Source: Paraburkholderia domus
Lineage (GTDB): Bacteria; Pseudomonadota; Gammaproteobacteria; Burkholderiales; Burkholderiaceae
Assembly (NCBI RefSeq): GCF_905220705.1
Contig: NZ_CAJNAT010000004.1
Span: 310,001-374,000 of the forward strand
Length of the DNA stretch: 64,000 nucleotides
Reading direction: 5' to 3'
Position numbers and translations under genes: made by a program. Shown here piece by piece: positions 46,218 through 54,995 of this stretch. The notes below the pieces were generated by a model, which was given only the letters and a program-made list of their open reading frames with translations, did not search any database and was not told the DNA's origin. Positions within the stretch are counted from its first letter, which is position 1. The number at the start of each line of letters is the position of its first letter.

Positions 46218-46568
46218 TCAACAGCAGAAATCTCTGCCGAGATACGCAGTGACCGCCTTCGTCAACGCGATGCCCCCCAATTCCTCCGGCGATGCCAGAT
46301 GCGCGGTGACAATCTCACGATTATCAAGCCGCGGCTCGGGCATGCAATCGAGGTGCAGTTCAAAGAAATGCACCCAGTCTCTTCGCCCGTCCCAAATGCC
46401 GCACGCGCTGCCCGCCGGGAGTAATGTGTAGGATGGCAAAGCAATATCCTTCTCCATTTCGCGCCGTGCCGCTGCATCAGGCGTCTCACCGGGCCGGATA
46501 CTACCGCCGGGAAAATTCCACTCGGCTGAAGCAACAAGATAGGGCCGTCTGAGAGTTCGCCATTATTC
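46218..46568 (-). pseudogene. 5'-broken NUDIX hydrolase
   Basis: On the minus strand the frame reads WNFPGGSIRPGETPDAAARR, then EMEKDI, a nearly complete NUDIX box, continuing to VHFFELHLDCMPEPRLDNRE and TAYLGRDFCC. Upstream of the box the frame meets a stop at about 46569 without a start codon, and the expected first strands and upstream start are missing. The first ATG (46457) lies after the key NUDIX residues. It is therefore most likely a non-functional remnant. Confidence 0.6.
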
Positions 46569-46622
46569 ACCCAGCTTATCGCCGGTCGAGGTAACGTTTG
46601 CGAACTTTCTGTTAGCGCCTCG

Positions 46623-47078
46623 TCACACTTGTACGCGCTGGATGGCGCCAGCGACCGCTCGCACGGCGAGCAGGTATCCATCAACACCAAGGCCGCATAT
46701 CACGCCGCGTGCCGCCAATGAGATCAGCGAATGTCGATACTGTTCCTCCCGCTGATGGATGTTGGTGATGTGCACCTCGATCACCGGTTGGCGAATCAGC
46801 TTGACTGCATCAAGAACGGGTATCGACGCAAACGAAAACCCCGCTGGGTTGATGACGACGGCCGCATCCCTTTCGAAGGCTTCCTGCAACCAGTCGACCA
46901 TCACGCCTTCGTGGTTCGTCTGGCGAAAATCGCATTCCAGGCCAAGCTCAGCCGCAAGGGCTTCAGTACGCTCTTTCACCTGGGCAAGGGTTGTCGTGCC
47001 ATACAGGTGCGGTTCGCGCTTGCCAAGCATGTTCAGGTTCGAACCGTTCAGGACATAAACAAGTGGTTTCATCAGCAT
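46623..47078 (-). CDS. aroQ: Type II 3-dehydroquinate dehydratase
   Basis: 151 residues from ATG 47078. The family marks are VLNGSNLNMLGKREPHLYG (Arg21, catalytic Tyr26), QTNHEGVMVDWLQEA, NPAGFSFASIPVLDA and the catalytic His in IEVHITNIHQREEQYRHS. It interconverts 3-dehydroquinate and 3-dehydroshikimate, in the biosynthetic shikimate route or in quinate catabolism. The longer frame to 47132 would overlap the transporter gene, so I prefer 47078, which leaves a 10-bp gap. Pairing with an MHS-family transporter suggests the catabolic role. Confidence 0.92.
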   Translation of the reverse strand: MLMKPLVYVLNGSNLNMLGKREPHLYGTTTLAQVKERTEALAAELGLECDFRQTNHEGVMVDWLQEAFERDAAVVINPAGFSFASIPVLDAVKLIRQPVIEVHITNIHQREEQYRHSLISLAARGVICGLGVDGYLLAVRAVAGAIQRVQV

Positions 47079-47088
47079 TGCCTGCGTT

Positions 47089-48456
47089 TCAGTGAGAATG
47101 GGATTGAGTGGGCGCGTGCCCTGATGAACCAATGACTTCTTCCGCGGAGTCGACCCGGTTCATGTCGATACCCAGCGTTTCAGGGGCGGTGAGGATCGCG
47201 ATGAGCGAAATGACGTTGAACACGACGCACACTGCGATGACGCCCCACGGCGAGCCATTGCAAAGCGCGAAGAGCCAGACGGCAAGAACAGGCATCGGTC
47301 CTCCGGCGACCAGATTGGCGCCGGTATAGGCAAGCGCCGAGCCCGAGTAGCGCACGTTGGTTGGGAATGCCTCAGCGAATGCAACAGGTTGTATGCCGCT
47401 CTGGAATTGGGTGAATCCGAGAAAGAAGCCCATTGCAGCCAGCATGGGTACGAAACTCTTCGTATCGAGAATCTGAAAGTACACGAACAGCATGAGCAAA
47501 GTTGCGATCGACCCGATCGCGAGCGCTTTCTTGCGACCGATACGGTCGCTCAGCATGCCGCCGGCCAGCGCGCCGACGATGGCGCACACGTTCGCGCCCA
47601 TCAACAGCAGGAAGCCCGTCTGTTTCGGCACGCCCAGCGTTTTCGTGACATAACTCAACGAGAACACAACGATCAGATAGAAGATCGCCGCAGGGCCGCA
47701 GAAGAACAACATCCATCGCAGCACCACTCGCCAGTGAAGGCGCAGTGCATCGCGCAACGGGCTGCCCACATGGGCTACTTCGGTTTTACGGAGCGCGACG
47801 AACGCGGGCGTCTCACTGACTCGAAGCCGGATGTAGATACCGACGATCACGAGAATGAAGCTCAGGACGAACGGAATGCGCCAGCCATACGCGTCGAACG
47901 CCTGCGCTGACATCGTCGATGAAAGTGCTAGCAATACGCCGTTGGCCATGATCTGACTGAGCGGCGAGCACAAGCCGAGCAGGCCGGAGTACTTGCCGCG
48001 ACGATCGGGACTTGCGTGTTCGATCGCCATCAACTGCGCTCCCGTCGATTCCCCACCCAGCGCGAAACCCTGCAGGATGCGAAGCACAACCAGCAATAGC
48101 GGCGCCCATACGCCGATGCTCGCATAGGTCGGCAGCAAGCCCATCAGCATCGAGCAGAGACCCATCACGGTGACGGTGCCGAGCATCAGATTGCGCCGGC
48201 CCAGCTTGTCGCCAAGGTAGCCGCAAATGATGGCGCCAAGTGGCCGCGCCGCGAGTCCAACACCGAACGTGGCGAGCGATGCCAACAACGCGGAGGTCGA
48301 ATCCATCGAGGGGAAAAACAGGTTGGGCAGCACGGTGGCGGCTAGCGCGCCATATAACGTGAAATCAAACCATTCGAGTGCGGTCCCGACCGCCGCCGCG
48401 GTCACTGCGCGCGTGCGCATCGCCTGCTGCGCGGGTAGGTGCGATTGCTGATCCAT
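47089..48456 (-). CDS. MHS-family MFS transporter (shikimate/quinate-type)
   Basis: 455 residues, 12 membrane segments. The metabolite:H+ symporter (MHS) signature is clear: ALEWFDFTLYGALAATVLPN at the N-terminus and GYLGDKLGRRNLMLGTVTVM in the loop 2-3 region, with FLGFTQFQSGIQPVAFAEAF later. This is the family of ShiA, CitA and ProP. With aroQ directly downstream it probably imports shikimate, quinate or a related hydroaromatic or aromatic acid. It is divergent from the IclR regulator, which likely controls it. Confidence 0.88.
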   Translation of the reverse strand: MDQQSHLPAQQAMRTRAVTAAAVGTALEWFDFTLYGALAATVLPNLFFPSMDSTSALLASLATFGVGLAARPLGAIICGYLGDKLGRRNLMLGTVTVMGLCSMLMGLLPTYASIGVWAPLLLVVLRILQGFALGGESTGAQLMAIEHASPDRRGKYSGLLGLCSPLSQIMANGVLLALSSTMSAQAFDAYGWRIPFVLSFILVIVGIYIRLRVSETPAFVALRKTEVAHVGSPLRDALRLHWRVVLRWMLFFCGPAAIFYLIVVFSLSYVTKTLGVPKQTGFLLLMGANVCAIVGALAGGMLSDRIGRKKALAIGSIATLLMLFVYFQILDTKSFVPMLAAMGFFLGFTQFQSGIQPVAFAEAFPTNVRYSGSALAYTGANLVAGGPMPVLAVWLFALCNGSPWGVIAVCVVFNVISLIAILTAPETLGIDMNRVDSAEEVIGSSGHAPTQSHSH

Positions 48457-48618
48457 GTTGTCTCCTGTTCCAAACCTGTGTCGGTGTCACGTGCCGGCAA
48501 ACCTTGTCATGTCGACCGCGAGTGGTCCGTCTTTTGATATGCGTCTCATGCGGTGTGCGCGATGAAGCGTTCGACGAGACGGCATGTTGCACAGATTAAC
48601 AGCGGTAGTGGGACAGCG

Positions 48619-48659
48619 TTCCAGACTGGAATCTAGTTCCGCATTATGCAATCATGCAT
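48619..48659. promoter_or_regulatory. Palindromes in the MHS/IclR divergent promoter (candidate IclR operators)
   Basis: Two perfect inverted repeats, TTCCAGACTGGAA (48619-48631) and ATGCAATCATGCAT (48646-48659). The overlapping GGAATCTAGTTCC (48629-48641) has 4-bp arms. All lie within 70 bp upstream of the IclR start. IclR-family operators are often short palindromes with TGGAA/TTCCA arms, so this is a reasonable candidate site for autoregulation and control of the transporter. Confidence 0.4.
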
Positions 48660-48685
48660 GTTCTACTGAATTGACGGGAGGTTCC

Positions 48686-49468
48686 ATGCCGGGTGTCACC
48701 GAGAGAACACTGGCGGTGCTCGAATTTCTGGCGACACAGATGGAAGGAACGCCACTCGCGTTGATCTCGGATCAACTTGAGATCCCGCGTAGCGCCTGCC
48801 ATCGTCTGCTCGCCGATCTTAAGCAGTGCGGCTATGTGCGTCAGTTACGCGAGCAGGGCGACTATGTGCTAACCACGAAGCTGGTCGGGCTGGGTCTCAG
48901 CTATCTCGCGACGTCCGGCATCATCGATATCGCGCAAACCATGCTCGACCGTCTTGCGGAAACATCCGGCGAACTCGTGCGGCTCGCGATCGTCGACGGA
49001 GACAGGCTGACGTGGGTTGCCAAGTCGCAGGGAGCGCTGAAGGGCTTGCGGTACGACCCGGACATGGGCATGGATACCATTCTGTCGTGCAGTGCGACCG
49101 GCCACGCGTGGATGATGACCATGACCGATGAGCGGGCGCTCGAATTGGTGACACGCCAGGGGTTTGGGCAGCCGAAGCAGTACGGCCCGAACGCACCGAC
49201 CACCGTGAAGGCGCTGCTGGGGTTCGTCGATGCTGCTCGTTCCCGCGGCTACGCAACAATTTATGAGGTGTTTGCGCCGGGGATGACGGCGATGGCCGCT
49301 CCAGTCCAACGACGGGGTTACCCGGCGATAGGGGTCATCAGCATTGCAGGCCCGGCCGTCAGATTGACGGAAAAGCGCATGACGGCACTCGGACCTGCGC
49401 TTGTGACGGCTGCAAACGAACTCGCGGCCGCCAGCCTGGCATCTCCGCTCTTTGGTCGAGTGCGCTAG
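48686..49468 (+). CDS. IclR-family transcriptional regulator
   Basis: 260 residues from ATG 48686, with GGGAGG 6 nt upstream. The N-terminal HTH (TPLALISDQLEIPRSACHRL) is followed by the IclR effector-binding domain: ETSGELVRLAIVDGDRLTWV, SCSATGHAWMMTM, GYATIYEVFAPGMTAMAAPV and PAIGVISIAGPAVRLTEKR. It is transcribed away from the MHS transporter and aroQ, the usual arrangement for control of a small catabolic unit (compare PcaR/PobR-type regulators). Confidence 0.92.
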   Translation: MPGVTERTLAVLEFLATQMEGTPLALISDQLEIPRSACHRLLADLKQCGYVRQLREQGDYVLTTKLVGLGLSYLATSGIIDIAQTMLDRLAETSGELVRLAIVDGDRLTWVAKSQGALKGLRYDPDMGMDTILSCSATGHAWMMTMTDERALELVTRQGFGQPKQYGPNAPTTVKALLGFVDAARSRGYATIYEVFAPGMTAMAAPVQRRGYPAIGVISIAGPAVRLTEKRMTALGPALVTAANELAAASLASPLFGRVR

Positions 49469-49687
49469 TGTCCGACGCGCGGTCGAAGCGCATACGATCG
49501 AATATTAGGTTTGCTTATGGATCATCAACGGACCTCCACGAATGCTCGTGATTGGCCGCAGGTGGCCCACTGCGGAAGTTGGATGGGCCGAGATAAAGTG
49601 TCCGGAGCCGGACATTCGAGCCGTCAGTGCGTTGAAGGCGCGCGCAACTTGCCAGCGGAAACGCTATCCACGGCCGTATGCATACGC

Positions 49688-50413
49688 TTAAAGCGATGCC
49701 TGTTCCAGAAACTTTCTAATCTCGAGAGAGTAGGCGCCAGGATGCGAGAACCTGAGCATGTGGCCGGTGCGCGGCATGATGACTTCCTGCGAACCCTTTA
49801 TGCCTTTCAGGAGGATCCCCGCCGCTTCTTCGCCGATCAGCTTGTCTTCCTCGGGAGTCAGGATCAGCGTGGGTACCTCGATTTTCTTCAGCAGGGCCGT
49901 ATAGTCCACCTTCTCGATCGAGCGCAGGCGGTTGACGTAGGCTTTGTGGGGCGTCTCCTTGACGAAGAGGGCGTGACTCTTTCCGGTTGACCAGGGGATC
50001 TCCCCCTTCTTATCAAACGACGAAGCCAACTGCGCTGCGTGGACTCGAAGGGTCGTCTGTCGGTAAAAGGGCCCAGGGAAGAACGGTGCAAGCGCTGCCA
50101 GCGTCTTGAGTAAGGGCGACGTGATCGGACTCCTGGCAAAGCCACCAGAGAGCACCAGACCCTTAAGGCCCTTCGGCTGCCGCGTCGCAACCGCGATCGA
50201 GGAGACCGCGCCGTACGAATCGCCAACTAATACATAGCTCTCGAGATCCTTCACCTGGTCAGCGATGAAGTCGGCCAACGTTTCCAGATTGCACACGTCG
50301 TCCGGCAAACGAAGGGTACGCATGGGGCGGCTCTGCAAGTAGGTCAACTGGTTAAGCTGCCACGGGGCCCCTGCGAAACAAGGGATCATGACCAAGGTGG
50401 GCTCTGTTTTCAT
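49688..50413 (-). CDS. Alpha/beta-hydrolase
   Basis: 241 residues from ATG 50413. Core fold with oxyanion-strand LVMIPCFAGAPWQLNQL, nucleophile elbow VLVGDSYGAVSS, acid in LTPEEDKLIGEEA and His in PRTGHMLRFSHP: a complete Ser-Asp-His triad in order. It is cytoplasmic with no signal peptide. Substrate unknown. A GTG at 50446 could extend it but lacks an RBS. Lone gene, about 140 bp from the LysR gene on the same strand. Confidence 0.85.
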   Translation of the reverse strand: MKTEPTLVMIPCFAGAPWQLNQLTYLQSRPMRTLRLPDDVCNLETLADFIADQVKDLESYVLVGDSYGAVSSIAVATRQPKGLKGLVLSGGFARSPITSPLLKTLAALAPFFPGPFYRQTTLRVHAAQLASSFDKKGEIPWSTGKSHALFVKETPHKAYVNRLRSIEKVDYTALLKKIEVPTLILTPEEDKLIGEEAAGILLKGIKGSQEVIMPRTGHMLRFSHPGAYSLEIRKFLEQASL

Positions 50414-50555
50414 GGGGTACGCCTGGCGGCTTGAATAAACGATCACCGAACTCTAGGAGGACCGAGGCATTCGATCCAATGGCATTTACACACCATGTCG
50501 ATGCACGAGATTCATGACCCCGGGTCGCTCCGGCCGCGGCAAGCCCTGCCGATGT

Positions 50556-51479
50556 TTAGTCCGTGATCATCATGTTCGTAATCCACTCGACGGCGGGCTC
50601 GTTGGCGCGCCCTCGGGCTCGAATAACGAGCACCTCCCAGGTTGGTAGCGCCAAGGGCACCTCAAAAAGGCTCAGCTGCGCGGTCTCCTGCATCCGCAAT
50701 GCGACCCGCTCGGCAACAACGGCAATCGATTCCGAAGCGCCGACCATGAACGGAACAGCCAGAAAGCTGGGGCAGGTGACGTTCACCTTGCGGGTACGAC
50801 CGAGGTTCTCCAGCGCATCGTCGACAGGGCCCCGTGTATCGCCGCGCGGCGAGACCAGAATGTGGGGCAGGCGAGCGAAGTCATCCAATTCCATGTGCAG
50901 CTTTTTGCCTCGCTCGACCAGAGCTGGGTGGCCCTTGCGCGCGATGCCGACGAAACGCTCCTGATGGACAAGCTGGCAATCAAAGCGCTGCGGGATCTGG
51001 GCAAAGGAGCCCGACCCTAGCACGATGTCGAACTCGCCGGCGTCTAACATGCGCAGAGCGGATTCGGTATCGGCCGGCCTGAGCCTCAGCACGACGTCCG
51101 GCGCAGCGGCTTGGATCTTGGCCAGAACAGGGGCGATGACGGTCAATATGGCGTGATCGGTGGCCGCCACTGAGAGCATCGCTTGCAAACGACTTGGATC
51201 GAACGGGCCACGTGGACTGGCGACGAGCCTGATCGACTCGAGCACCGCCGCCACTCTCGGCATTAACTCGATGGCCAGCGGCGTCGGCGCGATCCCGCGG
51301 GGGTTACGAATGAAAAGCTGATCAGAAAAAGCCGTACGCAGCCTCGATAGGGCGTGGCTGGTTGCGGACTGGGACAAATGCAATCTTTCGGCCGCGCGGC
51401 CGACGTGCCTTTCGGCCCAAAGCGCCTCAAGTACAACCAGAAGGTTGAGATCGAAACGCGTCAGATCCAGGGGCTTCAT
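50556..51479 (-). CDS. LysR-family regulator (NodD-like group)
   Basis: 307 residues. The N-terminal segment FDLNLLVVLEALWAERHVGR, with RLHLSQSATSHALSRLR as recognition helix and FIRNPRGIAPTPLAIEL, is the sub-type resembling NodD/NahR/LinR. The effector domain starts near residue 90 (SVAATDHAILTVIAPVLAKI). It is on the same strand as, and immediately upstream of, the alpha/beta-hydrolase (142 bp), which could be its target. Confidence 0.9.
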   Translation of the reverse strand: MKPLDLTRFDLNLLVVLEALWAERHVGRAAERLHLSQSATSHALSRLRTAFSDQLFIRNPRGIAPTPLAIELMPRVAAVLESIRLVASPRGPFDPSRLQAMLSVAATDHAILTVIAPVLAKIQAAAPDVVLRLRPADTESALRMLDAGEFDIVLGSGSFAQIPQRFDCQLVHQERFVGIARKGHPALVERGKKLHMELDDFARLPHILVSPRGDTRGPVDDALENLGRTRKVNVTCPSFLAVPFMVGASESIAVVAERVALRMQETAQLSLFEVPLALPTWEVLVIRARGRANEPAVEWITNMMITD

Positions 51480-51547
51480 GCTGTATTAGCCTTTTCGGTC
51501 ATAACTCGAAGCACGGAACTTTCATACGGCCCTTTCGGGGCTGCTAG

Positions 51548-51913
51548 CTAACTTGCGCCGTTGCCACCCTGCCAGCTAACGTACGCGGCGGTACTCATCG
51601 CGTCGATGTTCGGCAGCTCGCCGATGCGAACGTGCTGAAAAAAACCCAAGCAATGGCCCCAAGGGCATTTTTCTGGTGTGGGTTCAATCCAGCACGAATA
51701 TCCTAAGCGTTTCCAATCCAACGATCTGTCATCGTTGACGCGTCGAAGAAGCTCCTGTGCGATTACCTCGCACCAGCTTAAGGCGTCTTCCGCCGACTCC
51801 GCTTCGATCAATACGCCAGTTGACGATTCGTAGTCTTCGATCACTCCGCGCTCGAATAGCTCACGTGGCTCAGGCTCGTGATACTGGAAAATGACGAGAT
51901 ATTCGTGCGTCAT
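51548..51913 (-). CDS. Hypothetical protein (121 aa)
   Basis: Acidic soluble protein: MTHEYLVIFQYHEPEPRE, IEAESAEDALSWCEVIAQEL, WIEPTPEKCPWGHCLGFFQH. The alternation of strand and helix and the AEDALSWCE helix suggest a small alpha/beta fold, but I do not know the family. A start 16 codons earlier (51961) is possible. Lone gene. Confidence 0.55.
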   Translation of the reverse strand: MTHEYLVIFQYHEPEPRELFERGVIEDYESSTGVLIEAESAEDALSWCEVIAQELLRRVNDDRSLDWKRLGYSCWIEPTPEKCPWGHCLGFFQHVRIGELPNIDAMSTAAYVSWQGGNGAS

Positions 51914-52096
51914 GCCGTAAGGAAACGATTGAGGGTTTGTCCCGGACGCAGTTCGTGCCAACGTCGTCGAGACCTGCCATCGATTGTCGATGATCTGCGC
52001 ACCGATGTCGAATGTCTGAAAGTGTTCAGGTTTATACGATGCCTGCCCGCATGTGCCTGTGGCGCGCGCCCATGCCCGTGGTTGAGGGCAGGCAGT

Positions 52097-52417
52097 CTAT
52101 GGGAAAGATAACCCTTCGCCCGAGATCACAGCGTACCCTTCCGACACGAGGATCGGTGCGACATACCGCGAAATCTGCGTCCTCGAATGATTCCCGATCA
52201 GCCACTCGCCCAACGAGCCGGGTGGTGGCTTGTCGTGAGAGGAGCCGACAGGGACAGGAGCGCTCCGATGGCGAAAATGTGTTAGCAGCCTGGACAGCGT
52301 TTCCGCGTCAATGCGATGCCGCGTTCTTTTATCACCGAAGAACAACGTCAATCCCACCTCTACCGAACCCTCATACTCGAATTGTTTGCCCTTTCCCAGT
52401 GTATAAGCCGTTGGCAT
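52097..52417 (-). CDS. Hypothetical protein (106 aa)
   Basis: MPTAYTLGKGKQFEYEGSVE at the start, then LTLFFGDKRTRHRIDAETLS and PPPGSLGEWLIGNHSR. GGAGGGG precedes ATG 52417, better placed than for the ATG 12 bp earlier. Family not recognised. It is divergent from the WYL regulator (142 bp) and might be under its control. Confidence 0.5.
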   Translation of the reverse strand: MPTAYTLGKGKQFEYEGSVEVGLTLFFGDKRTRHRIDAETLSRLLTHFRHRSAPVPVGSSHDKPPPGSLGEWLIGNHSRTQISRYVAPILVSEGYAVISGEGLSFP

Positions 52418-52558
52418 AGGCCCCTCCATAGCGTCGAATTGAATCGGCAGTCTAGTCGTGCATCAGGACACGACATGTCCTGATTCTCGCTACACTTGAA
52501 AGCCGAGAAACCATCACGCCCAGCGTCGGGCTTCCAACCATTTTTTTCGCGCTACCGA

Positions 52559-53650
52559 ATGCCTTCCAATCCCAGACTCGTCGAAGCTCTGTTCCGCCTG
52601 TTGCCGTACGTCGAGGACGAAAATGACGAAGCTAAGGCCGCAAGCGCCGGAATTTCAATGTCCGATCTGCTGGCCCGTCTCGCGGCCGAGTTCGACCCGA
52701 AGCCCAATGAGCGAACGGTACGCCGCGCGCTAGGCGACATGAGCGAACTGGTCAGCCATGTCGGCCACACCCGCGGAGCGCGTTGGTTCAAGACCAGCGC
52801 AAACCCGTTGCTTCGGGATGAACGAACCATGAGCGCAAATCTGGCCATTGCGCTATGCGCACTCAATCGGGTTGCAGCCCGGCAGCTTCCGGCTGTGGTT
52901 TTAGCCGACTTGCAGCCTTATTTCGAGCGGGCAACAGCGACGCTCGCCCTTGAACGTAACAATGAACGAGCGAAGCGCGGGCGATCCTGGGCGAGCAAAA
53001 CGCTCAGAATCGACAGCACTCAGCCTGTGCTTCCGCCGCCCGTCGACGCTGGCGTTTATCAGGCGGTGACTCAAGGTCTGCTTTACGACCTGAAGCTGTC
53101 GTTTCGCAACCGGCCGGCAGGTCAAACTGAACCGGGCGAACGGGTCTATCGGATGAGTCCACTCGCACTCGTCGATCGGGCCGGCGTGCTCTACCTGATT
53201 GCTTGGGGACCGGATTCCCCAGGCAATCAATTCATGTTCCGGATGGATCGACTGTCTGACGTACGCGTATTGAGCGAGCCCGCCGATCAGGACCCCGCAT
53301 TCGACCTGACGAAGTACGTTGAGACAGAGAGCAAGTTCCACTTCATGCCGGAGCCTGAGGTCGAGTTGAGGCTGCGCGTATACGAAAGTGCGAACGGCGA
53401 GCAAGGCAGGCGCTCCTCCCACATGCTTCGGGAGTTCCGGCTGTCGAGCGATCAGGGACCCGTGGAAGAGGGCGAAAACCACTCGTTTGTCCTGACGGCG
53501 CGGGTGAAGCCATCCGTAATGCTTCGTCAGTTTCTGCATAGTCATAGCGACTCGATCGAGATCCTCGCGCCGCAGAGCTTGCGCGATGAGTTCGCCCAGC
53601 GAGCACGCAATCTCCTGAAACGCTACGACGACGCCAGCGTAGTTCGATAA
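52559..53650 (+). CDS. WYL-domain transcriptional regulator
   Basis: 363 residues from ATG 52559; TTG 52496 is an alternative. An N-terminal winged-helix region (LVEALFRLLPYVEDE, then TVRRALGDMSELVSHV) is followed by a WYL domain: VYQAVTQGLLYDLKLSFRNR, MSPLALVDRAGVLYLIAWGP and MFRMDRLSDVRVL. A third conserved region (MLRQFLHSHSDSIEILAPQS) matches the WCX end of such proteins. This HTH-WYL-WCX layout includes BrxR/CapW, repressors found beside phage-defence operons. The next genes on the same strand are a Sir2 remnant and an unknown. Confidence 0.82.
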   Translation: MPSNPRLVEALFRLLPYVEDENDEAKAASAGISMSDLLARLAAEFDPKPNERTVRRALGDMSELVSHVGHTRGARWFKTSANPLLRDERTMSANLAIALCALNRVAARQLPAVVLADLQPYFERATATLALERNNERAKRGRSWASKTLRIDSTQPVLPPPVDAGVYQAVTQGLLYDLKLSFRNRPAGQTEPGERVYRMSPLALVDRAGVLYLIAWGPDSPGNQFMFRMDRLSDVRVLSEPADQDPAFDLTKYVETESKFHFMPEPEVELRLRVYESANGEQGRRSSHMLREFRLSSDQGPVEEGENHSFVLTARVKPSVMLRQFLHSHSDSIEILAPQSLRDEFAQRARNLLKRYDDASVVR

Positions 53651-54046
53651 GCCGAGCCGGTCTCTCCTCGCTCGCCGCGACGACATTCGGACACCGTGTG
53701 GCCCATTCGTTCCTTAAGGTAACGGTTCGGCCGCCAATGCTCGTGCGGCCGCCGAGCAAACGAAAGTCCGAAGGAGAAAAATTGCGACGCGAACACCTGA
53801 AAACTACGCATGGATTTCCCATGGGTTCCATCAGTTCTGACGACGAAGGTCGGCAGACAGCAAGCGATAACGCCGGGCGGATCCTCGGCCGATACGAACC
53901 CGCAACTGATGTCACGCATACGCCGTCGGGTCGTCCGATAGGGAGGGGCAACTTTCTTGCCGCACTGATCAGTCGGGCATGGAACGAGCGCAACTGAACT
54001 AGCGGGCGGCGCCGCAAACGCGGCTGGAATCACGGGGTAATCGACA
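53651..54046. other. Gap between WYL regulator and Sir2 remnant
   Basis: About 395 bp. A frame from roughly 53731 to 53997 (ending NFLAALISRAWNERN) has no ribosome-binding site and no family resemblance; I do not call it. This is where the missing 5' part of the Sir2 gene would be expected. Confidence 0.4.
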
Positions 54047-54469
54047 ATGTCAACGAACAGTGAAGTTCTACGCGCCGCGGAGTGGCTCAGAGTGGACATC
54101 CGCAGTTGCCGGCTGCTTTCGCCGCTGCCTCGATGTCCGTCGTGCGGCGGCGTGGCGCGGCCGAACATACTGATGTTCAACGATTCCGAATGGATCGAAG
54201 ATCGCAGCCTTCGGCAGGAGCGCCAATTCTCCGCGTGGCTGGCGCGTGGTCCGCACCCGCCGACGGTGCTGGAGCTAGGCGCGGGGCGCGCCATTCGCAC
54301 GGTCCGCCGTGTGGGCGAATATCACGCGGGTCGGCTGATCCGGATAAACCCGCGAGAATTTCAACTCGAACCTGCAATGGGCATCGGTATAGCCGGTGCC
54401 GCGCTGGAGGTGCTCGAGTTGTTGGACGAGCAATTGCGCAACTCAGCGGCCGGCGATCAGCCGACGTGA
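54047..54469 (+). pseudogene. 5'-deleted Sir2-family protein
   Basis: 140 residues corresponding to the C-terminal half of Sir2: LPRCPSCGGVARPNILMFND (second zinc Cys pair and Rossmann strand), LELGAGRAIRTVRRVGEYHA and RLIRINPREF. It pairs position by position with the complete Sir2 at 56549 (CGCCGSFSRPNFLMFSD, EIGAGLAVPSV, LIRINPRD). The NAD-binding GAGxS, DFRG and catalytic His segments are absent, so deacetylase or NADase activity is impossible. It starts with about 24 unrelated residues. Confidence 0.7.
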
Positions 54470-54512
54470 GCGTAACGCCTTGGGAAACCGCAATCGAAAT
54501 GGAGATGCCTTC

Positions 54513-54920
54513 ATGCCTCTTATGATCGAACACATCGACGCGATCGCCCGCAAAAAAGGACGTGACGTGCTGTACCTGGAGTTTTTCCCGTTGCCCGACG
54601 CCGCGTCGTCGCATTATGAGTCGTCGCTGAGCCGTAGGGAGATCATTCGCTGGCTGGACCAGAATTCGTTTTCGTGGGAGCCGTGTGGCGATTGCGCGTC
54701 GGAAACGACATTCCGCGCCTATGCCGGTCAGCTTTATATTGACGTTCTGTTCGACGAGGGCGATCCGCGGTACCGGCGACTCCAAACCTTCCTCGAATAT
54801 CCGGACGGCACTATGCGATTCGGTGGCACCAGGTTCTTCGTGGTGTCGCTAGAGTACGCAATGCGCAACCGGCACCACGACGAACCCGGTTTCTGGGACA
54901 GCGTCGCGGACAGGCTCTAG
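54513..54920 (+). CDS. Hypothetical protein downstream of Sir2 remnant (135 aa)
   Basis: GGAGAT before ATG 54513. Sequence blocks: LMIEHIDAIARKKGRDVLYL, SRREIIRWLDQNSFSWEPCG, GQLYIDVLFDEGDPRYRRL, FGGTRFFVVSLEYAMRNRHH. Soluble alpha/beta protein with no membrane segment; family not recognised. Its position directly after a Sir2 gene (44 bp) suggests a functional pair before the deletion. Confidence 0.65.
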   Translation: MPLMIEHIDAIARKKGRDVLYLEFFPLPDAASSHYESSLSRREIIRWLDQNSFSWEPCGDCASETTFRAYAGQLYIDVLFDEGDPRYRRLQTFLEYPDGTMRFGGTRFFVVSLEYAMRNRHHDEPGFWDSVADRL

Positions 54921-54929
54921 TTGTGCTCC

Positions 54930-54959
54930 GCGCCAGGCGCCCAAGTGTGCACCTGGCGC
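54930..54959. terminator. Possible terminator hairpin
   Basis: 8-bp stem GCGCCAGG / CCTGGCGC around a 14-nt loop, 10 bp after the preceding stop and between convergent genes. No T-run follows, so support is moderate. Confidence 0.4.
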
Positions 54960-54995
54960 CAGTGCTGGTGCGTTAAAGGTACCAGGTGGACAGTT

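Noticed and set aside
53698..53997. Small plus-strand frame between WYL regulator and Sir2 remnant
   Set aside because: No initiation signal or recognisable family; could be residual sequence of the deleted Sir2 region.
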